Positions 26,229 through 34,922 are shown, numbered from the stretch's first letter. The stretch: 64,000 nucleotides of DNA from Streptomyces sp. NBC_01275 (GCF_026340655.1 NZ_JAPEOZ010000001.1:558001-622000), one strand, 5' to 3'. Program-made: numbers and translations. Notes: generated by a model not told the origin, from the letters alone.

Positions 26229-26479
26229 GGCGCGCGGAGAGAAGAGGACGGGCGAGAGAGACGGGGCGGCAGAGTGGGTGAGCAGGGTGGACGAGCGGGG
26301 TGGGTGAGTCGTACACCGTTACCCAAAAGGGGGATTGCTCCCTTCGAGGGCAAGTCGCCCGGAAAACACGCTGATCACTTCTGATCCGTACGTAACTCAT
26401 CAGACAAAACAGGACGGATACCGCTCACGTGCACCCTCCCCGAACAAGGGAGCCCAGGAAGCCAGTAACATGCGTCGCC

Positions 26480-27403
26480 ATGAGCTCCCCCACTGGGCCC
26501 GCGTCCGGCCTGCCAGTACGAATGCCGCGACCTCGCCAGCCCGGGCGGCACCGCCGACCCGAGCCGCTGGCGGCTCCCGAGGGCGCGCCCGCGCTCGTCC
26601 TCGCGGTGCCGGGCACGCCGAGCGCCGCCACCCGCGGCCTCGCCGAGGAGATCGTGAGCATCGCCCGCTCCGAGCTCCCCGGCCTCGACGCGCGCATCGG
26701 GTACCTCGACGGGGACGACACCGCCTTCCCCACCCTGCAGTCCGTGCTCGCGCACGCCGCCGACGAGCGCACCGCCCGTTACGAGCAGGCCCGCGCCGCC
26801 GGACTGGACGTCAAGGAGCCCGACGGGCCGGTCGCCGTCGTCGTGCCGCTGCTGGCCGGTCCGGACGGGGCGCTGCTGCGCCAGGTCCGCCAGGCCGTCA
26901 TGGAGAGCCGGATCGCGGCCGACCTGACCGATGTGCTCGGCCCGCACCCGCTGCTCGCCGAGGGACTGCACGTGCGCCTGTCCGAGGCGGGTCTGGCCCG
27001 CGCGGACCGCGCCCGGCTGTTCACCGTGGCGACGGCCGCGGACGGCATCATCCTGGCCTCCGTGGGCGGCGAGGAGGCCGTGCAGGCGGCCGGCATCACC
27101 GGCATGCTGCTCGCCGCGCGTCTCGCCGTGCCGGTGATGGCCGCGGCCCTCGACCAGGAGGGTTCCATCTCCTCCGTCGCCGAGCAGCTGCGCTCCTCCG
27201 GCTCTCAGCAGCTGGCGCTCGCGCCGTACCTCATCGGCCCGGAGATCGACGCCACGCTGATCGCGGAGGCGGCCAGGGAGGCGGGCTGCGCCGCCGCCGA
27301 GGCGCTCGGCCCGTACCCGGCCATCGGCAAGCTGGCGCTGGCCAAGTACACGACCGCCCTCGGCATCGCCCCACCGCAGCCGCAGGGCGCGCCGGTCCGC
27401 TGA
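26480..27403 (+). CDS. CbiX/sirohydrochlorin-chelatase-like protein
   Basis: A 307-residue protein with two CbiX-type halves: PALVLAVPGTPSAATRGLAEEI, VVVPLLAGPDGALLRQVR near residue 130 and a second module with LALAPYLIGPEIDATLI. Chelatases of this class insert cobalt or ferrous iron into sirohydrochlorin, but the usual first-motif His (HGS) is replaced here (VPGTPS), so activity is doubtful. A 40-residue basic, Pro-rich N-terminus precedes the domain. No ribosome site is obvious before ATG 26480. The 251-bp upstream gap has CTGATC repeated 10 bp apart (26371, 26381) and no cobalamin riboswitch that I can see. Confidence 0.75.
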   Translation: MSSPTGPASGLPVRMPRPRQPGRHRRPEPLAAPEGAPALVLAVPGTPSAATRGLAEEIVSIARSELPGLDARIGYLDGDDTAFPTLQSVLAHAADERTARYEQARAAGLDVKEPDGPVAVVVPLLAGPDGALLRQVRQAVMESRIAADLTDVLGPHPLLAEGLHVRLSEAGLARADRARLFTVATAADGIILASVGGEEAVQAAGITGMLLAARLAVPVMAAALDQEGSISSVAEQLRSSGSQQLALAPYLIGPEIDATLIAEAAREAGCAAAEALGPYPAIGKLALAKYTTALGIAPPQPQGAPVR

Positions 27404-27423
27404 ACCGGCCGGACGCCGTACGA

Positions 27424-27470
27424 CACGACGAAGGGCCCCGCTCCGGCCGAGGAGGGGGCCCTTCGTCGTG
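27424..27470. terminator. Bidirectional terminator between convergent genes
   Basis: A perfect 16-bp stem, CACGACGAAGGGCCCC at 27424-27439 paired with 27455-27470, encloses a 15-nt loop. It lies between the chelatase-like gene and the convergent lactonase gene and can serve both. Confidence 0.8.
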
Positions 27471-27500
27471 CCCGGGGCGGGGCGGGCGGACCGGGCGGGG

Positions 27501-28547
27501 TCAGCCGAGGACCACGCAGGACGCGGCGGGGACGGGGATCGAGCCGGCGCGCCGGGGCAGGCCCGTGGCCGGGTCGAGGGCGAACCAGGTGACGTCGCCG
27601 GAGCGCTCGTTGGCGACGTACAGGAAAGCTCCGGACTCGGAGAGGGCGACGGCCCGCGGCCAGTGCCCGGCGCAGGGCACGGTGCCGACCAGGCGCAGCG
27701 CCTCCCCGTCGCCCTCCACGGCGAACACGGACAGTACGTCCTCGCCGCGGGTGGCGGTCCACACGAACCGGCCGTCGGGCGCGACGACGATGCCCGAGGG
27801 GTAGGCGTCGGCGGCCGGTGCGCCGGGCAGCACGGCGGTCTCGGCCAGCGGCTTCAGCGAGCCCTCCAGAGCGTCCCAGTGGCAGACGGAGACGGTCGGC
27901 GTGAGTTCGTTCACGACGTACGCGTACGAGCCGCCCGGGTGGAAGGCCAGGTGACGCGGTCCGGAGCCGGGGCGCAGGGCGTTCTCCCGGTGCACGACCG
28001 GGCTGCCCTCGCGCAGGGCGCACACCCGCACCGAGTCCGTCCCGAGGTCCACGCTGACCGCCCAGCGCCCGCTGGGGTCGGGCTGCACCTGGTGGGCGTG
28101 GGGCGCCTGCTGGCGGCGGGTGTGCGGGCCGGAGCCGGTGTGCCGGAGGACGCCGGAAGCGGCCCGGGCCAGCGTGCCGTCAGGGCGGACCGGGACGGCG
28201 GTGACGCTGCCGGAGCCGTAGTTGGCGGTCAGGACGTGTCCGTCGAACACGCTGAGGTGCGTGGGCCCGCTGCCGTCGACCGGCACGGGCGCGCCGACCG
28301 GCTCCGGTACGTCCCCTGCCACCCGGTACGCGGCCACCGCGCCGTCGGCCGTCTCACTGACCGCGTAGAGCGTGTCCCTGGCGGCCGAGAGGGCCAGGTA
28401 GGAGGGGTCGGCGAGGCCGTTCACACTGCCCAAGACAGTGAGTCCGCCGCTGCCCGGGTCCACGGCGGCCGCCACGATCCCGGGCCCTCCCGCCGCCGTG
28501 AACGAACCGATGAACGCCCGCCGCCGTCCTCCGCCGAGGTCTGCCAC
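27501..28547 (-). CDS. Lactonase-family seven-bladed propeller (6-phosphogluconolactonase-like)
   Basis: The 348-residue protein matches the YbhE-type lactonase family: RRAFIGSFTAAGGPGI, LADPSYLALS, GPTHLSVF, THRRQQAPHAHQV-like active-site region, RHLAFHPGGSYAYVVNEL and WPRAVALSESGAFLYVANE. It may hydrolyse 6-phosphogluconolactone or another sugar lactone in the cytosol. GTG 28547 has AGGGGA 7 nt upstream. A palindrome at 28604-28613 identical to the core of the DasR dre site precedes it, suggesting control by aminosugar metabolism. Confidence 0.88.
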   Translation of the reverse strand: MADLGGGRRRAFIGSFTAAGGPGIVAAAVDPGSGGLTVLGSVNGLADPSYLALSAARDTLYAVSETADGAVAAYRVAGDVPEPVGAPVPVDGSGPTHLSVFDGHVLTANYGSGSVTAVPVRPDGTLARAASGVLRHTGSGPHTRRQQAPHAHQVQPDPSGRWAVSVDLGTDSVRVCALREGSPVVHRENALRPGSGPRHLAFHPGGSYAYVVNELTPTVSVCHWDALEGSLKPLAETAVLPGAPAADAYPSGIVVAPDGRFVWTATRGEDVLSVFAVEGDGEALRLVGTVPCAGHWPRAVALSESGAFLYVANERSGDVTWFALDPATGLPRRAGSIPVPAASCVVLG

Positions 28548-28600
28548 CGCTGTCCCCTCTCGGTCGCTGCTGTCCGGGGTGACGGTAGCAGTCGATCACT

Positions 28601-28616
28601 AACGGTCTAGACCATA
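28601..28616. promoter_or_regulatory. Candidate DasR dre site
   Basis: The perfect 10-bp palindrome GGTCTAGACC (28604-28613) is the invariant core of the dre consensus ACTGGTCTAGACCACT; outer bases match less well. It lies about 55 bp before the lactonase start. DasR is the GlcNAc-responsive GntR repressor of Streptomyces. Nothing else is seen in the 249-bp gap 28548-28796. Confidence 0.6.
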
Positions 28617-28796
28617 GTGACGGACCGGTCGGACCCGTTCCGGAGGGGGTCCGATGGGGATCGAGCTGGGATTCAGCGGGGATTCGACAGGGTTTCGGCG
28701 GGGCGGGCGGGGCCGTGGAGCGGTTCGTGAGCGGCTCGGGCCGGGCGCGCCGCACGACGGGGCGCACCGCACGAGGATCCGCCGCGGGAGGGCTGC

Positions 28797-30329
28797 TCAG
28801 GCGGTGGTCGGGACTCGGTCGGATCCGCGCAGGGGGACGGCGAGGTCGAGCAGGGCCTGTTCGAGGGCGTGCAGGTGGGCCAGGACCGGCGGGGTGTGCG
28901 CGGTCTGCGGCGCGGCGGCGGCTTCGGCGCCGGGGCGGCGGCCGCCGTTCGGGGCGGCGGTGAGGGCCTCGACGGCGGACTCCACGCGCGCGCAGGCCGC
29001 GGCGAGCCGGGCGTCGTGCGAGGCCTCGGGGTGCGCGGCGACGGAGGCCAGCCCGCGCACCTCACGCGCACAGTCGTCGAGCAGGGCGAGCACCTGCCGG
29101 GCCCGGCTCTTGCGTGCCCGCAGCGGGCTGAACGGATGCACCAGCGGCGCCAACGACAGCCGGACCCGGGAGAGGATCTGCTCCAGCTCGGCCACCCGCC
29201 GGGCCGGGTCCGCCGTAGGGGAACCGGCGAGTCTGGCGGCGGCCTCGGCGGTGCAGGCGTGCACGCAGCGCAGCGCCCGCTCCACCCAAGCGTCGGTCAC
29301 GGCGTGCGTGGTCACGGGCAGCACCAGCAGCACCGCGAGCACGGCGCCCAGCGCGCCCACGGCCGTCTCGGTCACCCGCAGCGCGAGCAGCGCCGGGTCG
29401 AGCAGGCCGAGCAGTCCGTACAGCATGCTGGCCATGACCGTGACGGCCAGCATCATCCAGGTGTACGAGACGGCTGCGGTGTAGAAGATCCCGAAGACGC
29501 TCACCGCGACGAGCACCGCCGTCGCCACCGGCGCCCCGTGCACAGGCACGGCCACGACCAGGCCAAGCACGATCCCGATGACGGTCCCGAGAAACCGCCG
29601 GAAGCCGCGTACGAGCGTCTCGCCGCGCGAGGTGGTGTTCACGAACACCCACCACGTGGCGCCCACGGCCCAGTACCAGCGCTGGTCGGAGAGCGCCTGT
29701 CCGGCGGCGAGGGCGAATCCGGCCCCGACGGTCGCCTGCACCGCCTGCCGCGTCGTGATGCGCGCCAGCCCCGAACCGCCGGTCGGCGCGGCCACGGCCG
29801 CCGGCGCGGGCAGTCGCCGTTCGTAGCGCCACAGCCCGAACCGCACCAGCGACGACGCCGCCAGCGACAGCAGCACCGCCGCGGACAGCTCCGGCAGCTG
29901 GTCGGGGACGGTGTGCAGGAACTGCGCGGCGAAGAAGGTCATGAAGGCGAACACCCCGAGCGCGTGTCCTCGCGGCCCCCACCGCCGCGCGTACACCCCG
30001 GCCCCCACGACGGCGAGGAACGTCAGGTCGCGGGCGAGGGGCACGTCGTGCAGCACGGCCGCGAGCGCGAGCACCGGCAGCCCGACGGCCGGCAGGAGCG
30101 CGGTCGTCAGGACCTGCCCGCGCACGGTCGCGTCGGCCACCGTGAACAGGGCGAGCAGCGCGGCCAGACCGCCGGTGACGGCCGCCGTCAGCGAGTGTCC
30201 GGCCAGCCCGCACAGCGCCACGGCGAGCCCGATCCCCAGCACCGCCCGGGAGGCGAACCGCAGTCGCACCCGCCCCGGATCCGGCGCCGCGAACACCCTC
30301 TTCAGCACCTTGCCCCGCCCCTTCCCCAC
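28797..30329 (-). CDS. FUSC-family membrane protein (aromatic acid exporter-like)
   Basis: The 510-residue protein has two blocks of about five hydrophobic helices (residues 25-150 and 200-340) followed by a helical cytoplasmic domain, the architecture of FUSC/YccS/AaeB proteins. GQALSDQRWYWAVGATWWVFVNTTS and RGFRRFLGTVIGIVLG match the conserved second-block signature. Family members export aromatic acids or similar compounds; the substrate here is not known. GTG 30329 has only a weak ribosome site. It is divergent from an AsnC-type regulator that may control it. Confidence 0.82.
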   Translation of the reverse strand: MGKGRGKVLKRVFAAPDPGRVRLRFASRAVLGIGLAVALCGLAGHSLTAAVTGGLAALLALFTVADATVRGQVLTTALLPAVGLPVLALAAVLHDVPLARDLTFLAVVGAGVYARRWGPRGHALGVFAFMTFFAAQFLHTVPDQLPELSAAVLLSLAASSLVRFGLWRYERRLPAPAAVAAPTGGSGLARITTRQAVQATVGAGFALAAGQALSDQRWYWAVGATWWVFVNTTSRGETLVRGFRRFLGTVIGIVLGLVVAVPVHGAPVATAVLVAVSVFGIFYTAAVSYTWMMLAVTVMASMLYGLLGLLDPALLALRVTETAVGALGAVLAVLLVLPVTTHAVTDAWVERALRCVHACTAEAAARLAGSPTADPARRVAELEQILSRVRLSLAPLVHPFSPLRARKSRARQVLALLDDCAREVRGLASVAAHPEASHDARLAAACARVESAVEALTAAPNGGRRPGAEAAAAPQTAHTPPVLAHLHALEQALLDLAVPLRGSDRVPTTA

Positions 30330-30392
30330 CCATGAGAAAGGCGCCGCGGAGTCCGCAGCGCCATCGATGCCACCATCTCAGCATCCGGAGGG

Positions 30393-30407
30393 CTGTTGGA
30401 TCAACAG
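30393..30407. promoter_or_regulatory. Candidate AsnC/Lrp operator region
   Basis: CTGTTG-GAT-CAACAG is a perfect 15-bp inverted repeat. Further sites follow: CACTGGTCCA at 30418 and CACTGGGCCA at 30477, plus TCCAATGG. Several spaced half-sites between divergent genes are typical of Lrp-type octamer binding. The gap 30330-30550 holds no gene. Confidence 0.45.
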
Positions 30408-30550
30408 AGCCCGAAAGCACTGGTCCAATGGCTCAGCCGGGAAGCCCTGCCGCCTGCCACCAGAGGACCAACGGACCACTGGGCCATGGGTACAGTCAAA
30501 GAAGTTCAAAAGAAGGTCGCAGGAGAACGACGACGAGGAGGCCGGGGACC

Positions 30551-31027
30551 ATGGCCGTCGACGAGCTCGACACCCGCATCCTGCGGCTGCTGCTCGACCA
30601 GCCGCGCACGAGCGTGCGGGAGTACGCCCGGATCCTCGGCGTCGCCCGCGGCACCCTGCAGGCCCGCCTGGACCGGCTGGAGCGGGACGGCGTGATCACC
30701 GGCACGGCCCCCACCCTCTCCCCCGCCGCGCTCGGCCACCCGGTCCTCGCGTTCGTGCACGTCGAGGTCACCCAGGGCCACCTCGACGACGTGGGCGACG
30801 CGCTGGCCGCCGTACCGGAGATCGTCGAGGCCTTCTCGATCACCGGTGGCGGCGATCTCCTCACCCGGGTCGTGGCACGTGACAACGCGCATCTGGAGGA
30901 CGTGATCCAGAAGCTGATCAGCATGCCGGGAGTGGTCCGCACCCGCACCGAGGTCGCCCTGCGCGAGCGGGTGCCGCACCGGCTGCTGCCGCTGGTGGAG
31001 TCGATCGGGCGGACGGCCGCGCAGTAG
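30551..31027 (+). CDS. Lrp/AsnC-family regulator
   Basis: The 158-residue protein has the AsnC helix-turn-helix (LDTRILRLLLDQPRTSVREYARILGVARGTLQARLDRLERDG spread over residues 5-48) and a RAM ligand domain (VLAFVHVEVTQG, FSITGGGDLLTRVVARD). Such regulators form octamers and respond to amino acids or related metabolites. A GAGGAGG element precedes ATG 30551 by about 8 nt. It is divergent from the FUSC gene, with several candidate sites between them. Confidence 0.9.
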   Translation: MAVDELDTRILRLLLDQPRTSVREYARILGVARGTLQARLDRLERDGVITGTAPTLSPAALGHPVLAFVHVEVTQGHLDDVGDALAAVPEIVEAFSITGGGDLLTRVVARDNAHLEDVIQKLISMPGVVRTRTEVALRERVPHRLLPLVESIGRTAAQ

Positions 31028-31083
31028 CGCGCGGCAACGCCTTTCCAGGCTTTCGACGACTCTTCTACGCTTTCGACGACGCC

Positions 31084-31119
31084 TTCGACGACTCTTTCGA
31101 CGACTCTTTCGACGACTCT
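31084..31119. repeat. 12-bp tandem repeat TTCGACGACTCT
   Basis: Three exact copies lie at 31084-31119, with two degenerate copies upstream (from 31051 and 31071). The array ends one base before the stop codon of the LysR-like gene, in the gap between two convergent genes. No function is evident. Confidence 0.7.
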
Positions 31120-31917
31120 CTACGACCGGCGGCGAGGCTTGCCGCCGCCGGTTCCGCGCCGGCCGCCGCCCTTCGCACCGCCGGCGCCCTTCGCACCGCC
31201 GGCGCGGCCGCGTGTGCCGTTGCCGCCCGTCGACTTGGCGCCGCCCGTCGTCCGGCCCGCCGCGGGCTTGCGGCGCTCGGGCGCGCGCTCCGCCGGCGTC
31301 TGCGGGGCGCGGCCGCGGCTGCTGTTGGGCGTGCGGCCGCGGACGATGCCGATGAAGTCCTCGACGAGGTCGGTGGTCGCGTCCTCGGGCCAGGACAGGG
31401 CGACGGCCGACTGGGGGGCGTCGACGACCGTGCGGTAGGTGAGGTCGCGCCGGTGGTGGAGGCGGGCCAGCGACTGGGGCACGAGCAGCACGCCCACGCC
31501 CGCGGCGACCAGCTCGATCGCGTCGGCGGTCGTCGCCGGGCGCTCGAAGGCGGGCTGCCCGGGCGGCTGGTCCCAGTCGAGGACGTCGTCGAGGGGGTGG
31601 AAGACCACCTCTTCGGCGAGGTCGTCCAGGGTCACCTCCTCGGCGGCCGTCATCAGGTGGTCCCTGGGGACCACGACGACGGTCGTCTCGGTGTAGAGGG
31701 GGATCGCGCTGAACACCGTACGGTCGACCGGGAGGCGGACGAAGGCCGCGTCCGCGGTGCCGTCGCGCAAGAGGTCGGAGGCCTCGGCGGCGGTCGTCTG
31801 GTCGAGGGTGAGGGGGACGTCGGGCAGGCGCTCGTGCCAGATCCGCACCCACTTGGCGGGCGTCACTCCGGGGACGTACGCGAGCCGGAACGAGGGGGAA
31901 TCGGCCGAGTCGGTCAT
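31120..31917 (-). CDS. LysR-type substrate-binding domain protein without HTH, basic C-terminal tail
   Basis: The 265-residue protein contains only the LysR effector domain (FRLAYVPGVTPAKWVRIW, DLLRDGTADAAFVRLP, TTVVVVPRDHL, VAAGVGVLLVPQSLARL) and lacks the N-terminal DNA-binding helix-turn-helix. Residues 200-265 form a very basic Lys/Arg/Gly tail (GGAKGAGGAKGGGRRGTGGG) like eukaryotic RGG or histone H1-type tails, which could bind nucleic acid. I recall this protein paired with DUF5997 in many Streptomyces, as here, divergently with a 58-bp gap. Whether the two interact is unknown. Confidence 0.8.
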   Translation of the reverse strand: MTDSADSPSFRLAYVPGVTPAKWVRIWHERLPDVPLTLDQTTAAEASDLLRDGTADAAFVRLPVDRTVFSAIPLYTETTVVVVPRDHLMTAAEEVTLDDLAEEVVFHPLDDVLDWDQPPGQPAFERPATTADAIELVAAGVGVLLVPQSLARLHHRRDLTYRTVVDAPQSAVALSWPEDATTDLVEDFIGIVRGRTPNSSRGRAPQTPAERAPERRKPAAGRTTGGAKSTGGNGTRGRAGGAKGAGGAKGGGRRGTGGGKPRRRS

Positions 31918-31975
31918 CCCGCCAGGCTACCGGCTGTGGTCGGAGGTCTCGTCCGCGGCGGATAGTCTGGACGGT

Positions 31976-32371
31976 ATGAAGTCGCAGCAGACCGCCCAGA
32001 CGATGAAGCCCGCCACCGCGGCGAAGAAGCTGGGTGTGTACCTCCCCGCCACGCCCGCCGAGTTCCAGGAGGGCGTCGTCTCGCGTGCCGAGCTGACCGA
32101 GCTCCAGACGAACCCGCCCGAGTGGCTGCGGACGCTGCGCGAGAGCGGCCCGCACCCCCGTCCGGTGGTCGCGTCGAAGCTGGGCGTGTCCATCGCGGGC
32201 CTGGCCCGCGGCGGTGTGACGGACGCGCTGACCACCGAGCAGATCGAGGCGCTCAAGGACGCCAGGCCGGAGTGGCTGGAGAAGGAGCGCGCCACCCAGG
32301 CCGAGGTCCGCAAGGAGACGGTCCGCATCAAGAAGCGCAACGCAGAGCGGGCCGAGGACACCGAGTCCTGA
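31976..32371 (+). CDS. DUF5997-family protein
   Basis: A 131-residue soluble protein: KPATAAKKLGVYLPATPAEFQ, then NPPEWLRTLRESGPHPRPVVASKLGVSIAGLARGGV with the look of a small helix-turn-helix (AKKLGV and ASKLGVSIAGLARGG), and a charged helical tail. The family is actinobacterial and uncharacterised. A TAGTCT -10-like box at 31963-31968 lies only 7 bp before ATG 31976 and no ribosome site is present, so the mRNA is probably leaderless. Divergent LysR-like partner as in other Streptomyces. Confidence 0.82.
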   Translation: MKSQQTAQTMKPATAAKKLGVYLPATPAEFQEGVVSRAELTELQTNPPEWLRTLRESGPHPRPVVASKLGVSIAGLARGGVTDALTTEQIEALKDARPEWLEKERATQAEVRKETVRIKKRNAERAEDTES

Positions 32372-32445
32372 CCGCGGTCGGCTTCTGATCCCGTGGTCGG
32401 CCGCTCCTGACCCCCGGTCGCCCTGCTTCTGAAACGGGTTGCCGG

Positions 32446-33351
32446 TCAGGTGCGCGGTACGGCGATGCTCAGGGCGTTGGCGCAGACGACGGCCGCGATG
32501 GCCGACCAGTCGACGAGGCCGAGGCCCTGGCCGAGCCCGAGCCAGCCGACCAGCGCGGCCAGCACCGGGTTGACGCTCATGAACAGGCCGAAGGCGGCCG
32601 GGGGCACGCGCCGCAGGGTGAACAGGTCGGCGAGGTAGGGCACGGCGGAGGACAGGACGCCGGCCACGACGGCGTAGCCGAGGGCCTCGGCGGTCGGCGG
32701 CTCGCGCAGCACGAGGACGACGCCGACCGGCAGGAACGCCAGCGCCGACACGGCCGCGGCCGCCGCGGACCCCTGCGCACCGGGCAGCCGCCGGCCCACC
32801 GTGCGGTTGAGCAGGATGTACGACGCCCAGCACACGGCGGCCAGCAGGCCCAGGCCCATCCCCACGTAGTCGGTCGAGGGCCGGGGACGCATCAGGGCGA
32901 CCGCGCCCGCCGCGGCGATCACCGCGCAGCAGGCGTCGACCCGGCGGCGCGCGGCGGCCAGCGCGATGGCCAACGGCCCGAAGAACTCCAGGGTCACCGC
33001 GAGCCCGAGGCCGATGCGGTCGATGGCCGTGTACAGGGACAGGTTCATCGTCCCGAACACCAGGGCCAGCACCAGGACCGGTCCCCACTCGCGCCGGGTG
33101 AAGGAGCGCAGGCGGGGGCGGCCGACGGCCAGCAGGACCGCCGCGGCCACGTACTGCCGTACCGCCACGACGCCCACGGGGCCGAGCACGGGAAACGCGA
33201 GGGAACCGATTGCGGCGCCGGTCTGGTTGGACAGACCGCTGCCGACCATGGTGGCCACGCCGGCGAGGCTCTGACGCTTTCCGTGAGGCTGCGAGGCGGC
33301 GGGGACCGCGGCCTCCCAGACGGCGGTCGGCGGTGTGGATGCGGTGGGCAT
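32446..33351 (-). CDS. EamA/RhtA-family transporter
   Basis: The 301-residue protein has ten hydrophobic helices in two EamA repeats (VLGPVGVVAVRQYVAAAVLL, LGLAVTLEFFGPLAIALAAAR, then GMGLGLLAAVCWASYILLNR and FGLFMSVNPVLAALVGWLGLGQ). It resembles RhtA-type threonine/homoserine exporters. ATG 33351 is preferred over the upstream in-frame start at 33402. It is divergent from a LysR-type regulator, a classic regulator/exporter pair. Confidence 0.88.
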   Translation of the reverse strand: MPTASTPPTAVWEAAVPAASQPHGKRQSLAGVATMVGSGLSNQTGAAIGSLAFPVLGPVGVVAVRQYVAAAVLLAVGRPRLRSFTRREWGPVLVLALVFGTMNLSLYTAIDRIGLGLAVTLEFFGPLAIALAAARRRVDACCAVIAAAGAVALMRPRPSTDYVGMGLGLLAAVCWASYILLNRTVGRRLPGAQGSAAAAAVSALAFLPVGVVLVLREPPTAEALGYAVVAGVLSSAVPYLADLFTLRRVPPAAFGLFMSVNPVLAALVGWLGLGQGLGLVDWSAIAAVVCANALSIAVPRT

Positions 33352-33377
33352 ACGTGGATCGTCCTCCCGCCCCGACG

Positions 33378-33385
33378 TTGCGCAA
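33378..33385. promoter_or_regulatory. Candidate LysR-type site in EamA/LysR divergent gap
   Basis: TTGCGCAA is an 8-bp palindrome in the 68-bp gap, followed by AATGCAT. A TATACG -10-like box at 33406-33411 lies so close to ATG 33420 that the LysR mRNA may be leaderless. Binding here could control both genes. Confidence 0.4.
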
Positions 33386-33419
33386 AATGCATGAAGCAGC
33401 ACACCTATACGCTGTGGTC

Positions 33420-34286
33420 ATGGATGGTCGGGCGGATGTGGGGCTGCGGCAGCTGCGGTGTCTCGTGGCGATCCTCGACGAAGGCGGATTCACCGACGCG
33501 GCAGCCGTGCTCGGCGTCTCCCAGGCAGCTGTCTCCCGCACCCTCGCCTCACTCGAACGCGCCCTGGGCGTAAGGCTGTTGAGACGGACCTCCCGGGTGG
33601 TGACCCCGACCGCGACCGGGCTGCGGGTGGCGGCGCACGCCAGGCGGGTGCTCGGCGAGGTGGAGACCCTGGTGCAGGAGGCCGCCTCGGGCCACACCCG
33701 GCTGCGGATCGGCTACGCCTGGTCGGCCCTCGGTCGGCACACCCTCGCCTTCCAGCGCCAGTGGGCGGCGCAGCGCCCGGAGACGGAGCTTCAGCTGGTG
33801 CGGGTGAACTCCGCGAGCGCCGGGCTGGCCGAGGGCGCCTGCGACCTGTCGGTGGTGCGCCGGCCGCCCGGGGACCGGCGGTTCGACTCGGCGATCGTGG
33901 GGCTGGAGCGGCGGCTGTGCGCCCTGGCCGCCGACGATCCCCTGGCCCGGCGCCGCTCCGTGCGCCTCGCCGACCTCGGCGGGCGGAGGCTCCTCATCGA
34001 CCGCCGTACCGGCACCACCACCCCCGACCTGTGGCCGGCCGACGCGCGCCCCGCCACGGAGGAGACCCATGACGTCGACGACTGGCTGACGGTGATCGCG
34101 ACCGGCCGCAGCGTCGGGGTGACCGCCGAGGCGACCGCCAACCAGTACCCGCGCCCCGGGGTCGTCTACCGGCCGGTGCGCGACGCGGAGCCCGTCGCCG
34201 TGCGCCTCATGTGGTGGCGCGACGATCCGCATCCCGCGACACAGGCCGTGGTGGAGCTGCTCACCGCGCTGTACCGCATGCCGTGA
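33420..34286 (+). CDS. LysR-family transcriptional regulator
   Basis: The 288-residue protein has a standard N-terminal LysR helix-turn-helix (LRQLRCLVAILDEGGFTDAAAVLGVSQ in pieces, then AAVSRTLASLERALGVRLLRRTSR) and a periplasmic-binding-like effector domain (RLRIGYAWSALG, LAEGACDLSVVRRPP, VIATGRSVGVTAEATA). It probably activates or represses the divergent EamA exporter in response to the exported compound. Confidence 0.9.
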   Translation: MDGRADVGLRQLRCLVAILDEGGFTDAAAVLGVSQAAVSRTLASLERALGVRLLRRTSRVVTPTATGLRVAAHARRVLGEVETLVQEAASGHTRLRIGYAWSALGRHTLAFQRQWAAQRPETELQLVRVNSASAGLAEGACDLSVVRRPPGDRRFDSAIVGLERRLCALAADDPLARRRSVRLADLGGRRLLIDRRTGTTTPDLWPADARPATEETHDVDDWLTVIATGRSVGVTAEATANQYPRPGVVYRPVRDAEPVAVRLMWWRDDPHPATQAVVELLTALYRMP

Positions 34287-34403
34287 GCCAGGAACGTTGA
34301 ACCGCGACCGCGAAGCGTCGGGAGTTCGCCTGGAAGCCGTCGGTTTGGCTACGATCGGAGGAGGTTCACCGACGTGGGTGTTTCGAGGTTGCTGGGGGTT
34401 GGG

Positions 34404-34793
34404 ATGGTTGCTGGTCGTGTGGTGCGCTTCGACAGCCAGCGGGGTTACGGGTTCATCGCGCCCGACGACGGCGGGGAGGATGTCTTCCTGCACGTCAACG
34501 ACATGCTGATGCCCGAGTCGCAGGTGCGCCGGGGCATCGTGGTGGAGTTCGAGATCGAGGACGGTGAGCGCGGCCCGAAGGCGTCCGGGGTGCGGCTCGC
34601 GCGAGGCGAGGACGGCAAGCCGCTCACCGCCGACGACGACGTCCTGTGCGATGTGCTCAGCACGGAGGAGTTCACCCGGGACGTCACGGAGGCGCTGCTG
34701 ACGGCGGCGCCCTCGCTCACCGGCGAACAGATCGTCCAGGTCCGCGCCGGGCTGGCGCAGTTCGCGAAGAACCACGGCTGGGTCGAGGGCTGA
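34404..34793 (+). CDS. Cold-shock-domain protein with helical C-terminal extension
   Basis: Residues 1-70 are a cold-shock domain: GRVVRFDSQRGYGFIAPDDGG carries the RNP-1-like RGYGFI, and DVFLHVNDM is RNP-2. Residues 75-129 are an extra helical region (FTRDVTEALLTAAPSLTGEQIVQVRAGLAQFAK) found in a Streptomyces subgroup. It should bind single-stranded nucleic acid. ATG 34404 is used; GTG 34374 has a stronger GGAGGAGG 9 nt upstream and would add ten residues, but a TACGAT box at 34350 would put the transcript start inside that site. A very strong terminator follows. Confidence 0.85.
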   Translation: MVAGRVVRFDSQRGYGFIAPDDGGEDVFLHVNDMLMPESQVRRGIVVEFEIEDGERGPKASGVRLARGEDGKPLTADDDVLCDVLSTEEFTRDVTEALLTAAPSLTGEQIVQVRAGLAQFAKNHGWVEG

Positions 34794-34801
34794 CCTCACC
34801 G

Positions 34802-34856
34802 GCCGAAAGCGGTGGCGGTGGGGGAGTGTCACTCCCCCACCGCCACCGCTTTCGGC
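34802..34856. terminator. Perfect 55-bp palindrome terminator
   Basis: Arms of 27 nt (34802-34828 and 34830-34856) are exactly complementary around one central T. This insulates the following operon from cold-shock gene read-through. Confidence 0.85.
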
Positions 34857-34922
34857 TGCGCAGGGTCCTTGACCTGCTGCTTCACCTCGCCGAACGCCGA
34901 ATCGCCGTGCTCGCCGACCCCG

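Noticed and set aside
26229..26479. Cobalamin riboswitch before the CbiX-like gene
   Set aside because: No B12-box-like GCCACTG or the expected paired elements could be found in the gap.
30506..33697. 1063-codon minus-strand open frame
   Set aside because: It crosses four recognisable genes in other frames and is composed of Arg/Pro/Gly shadow sequence.
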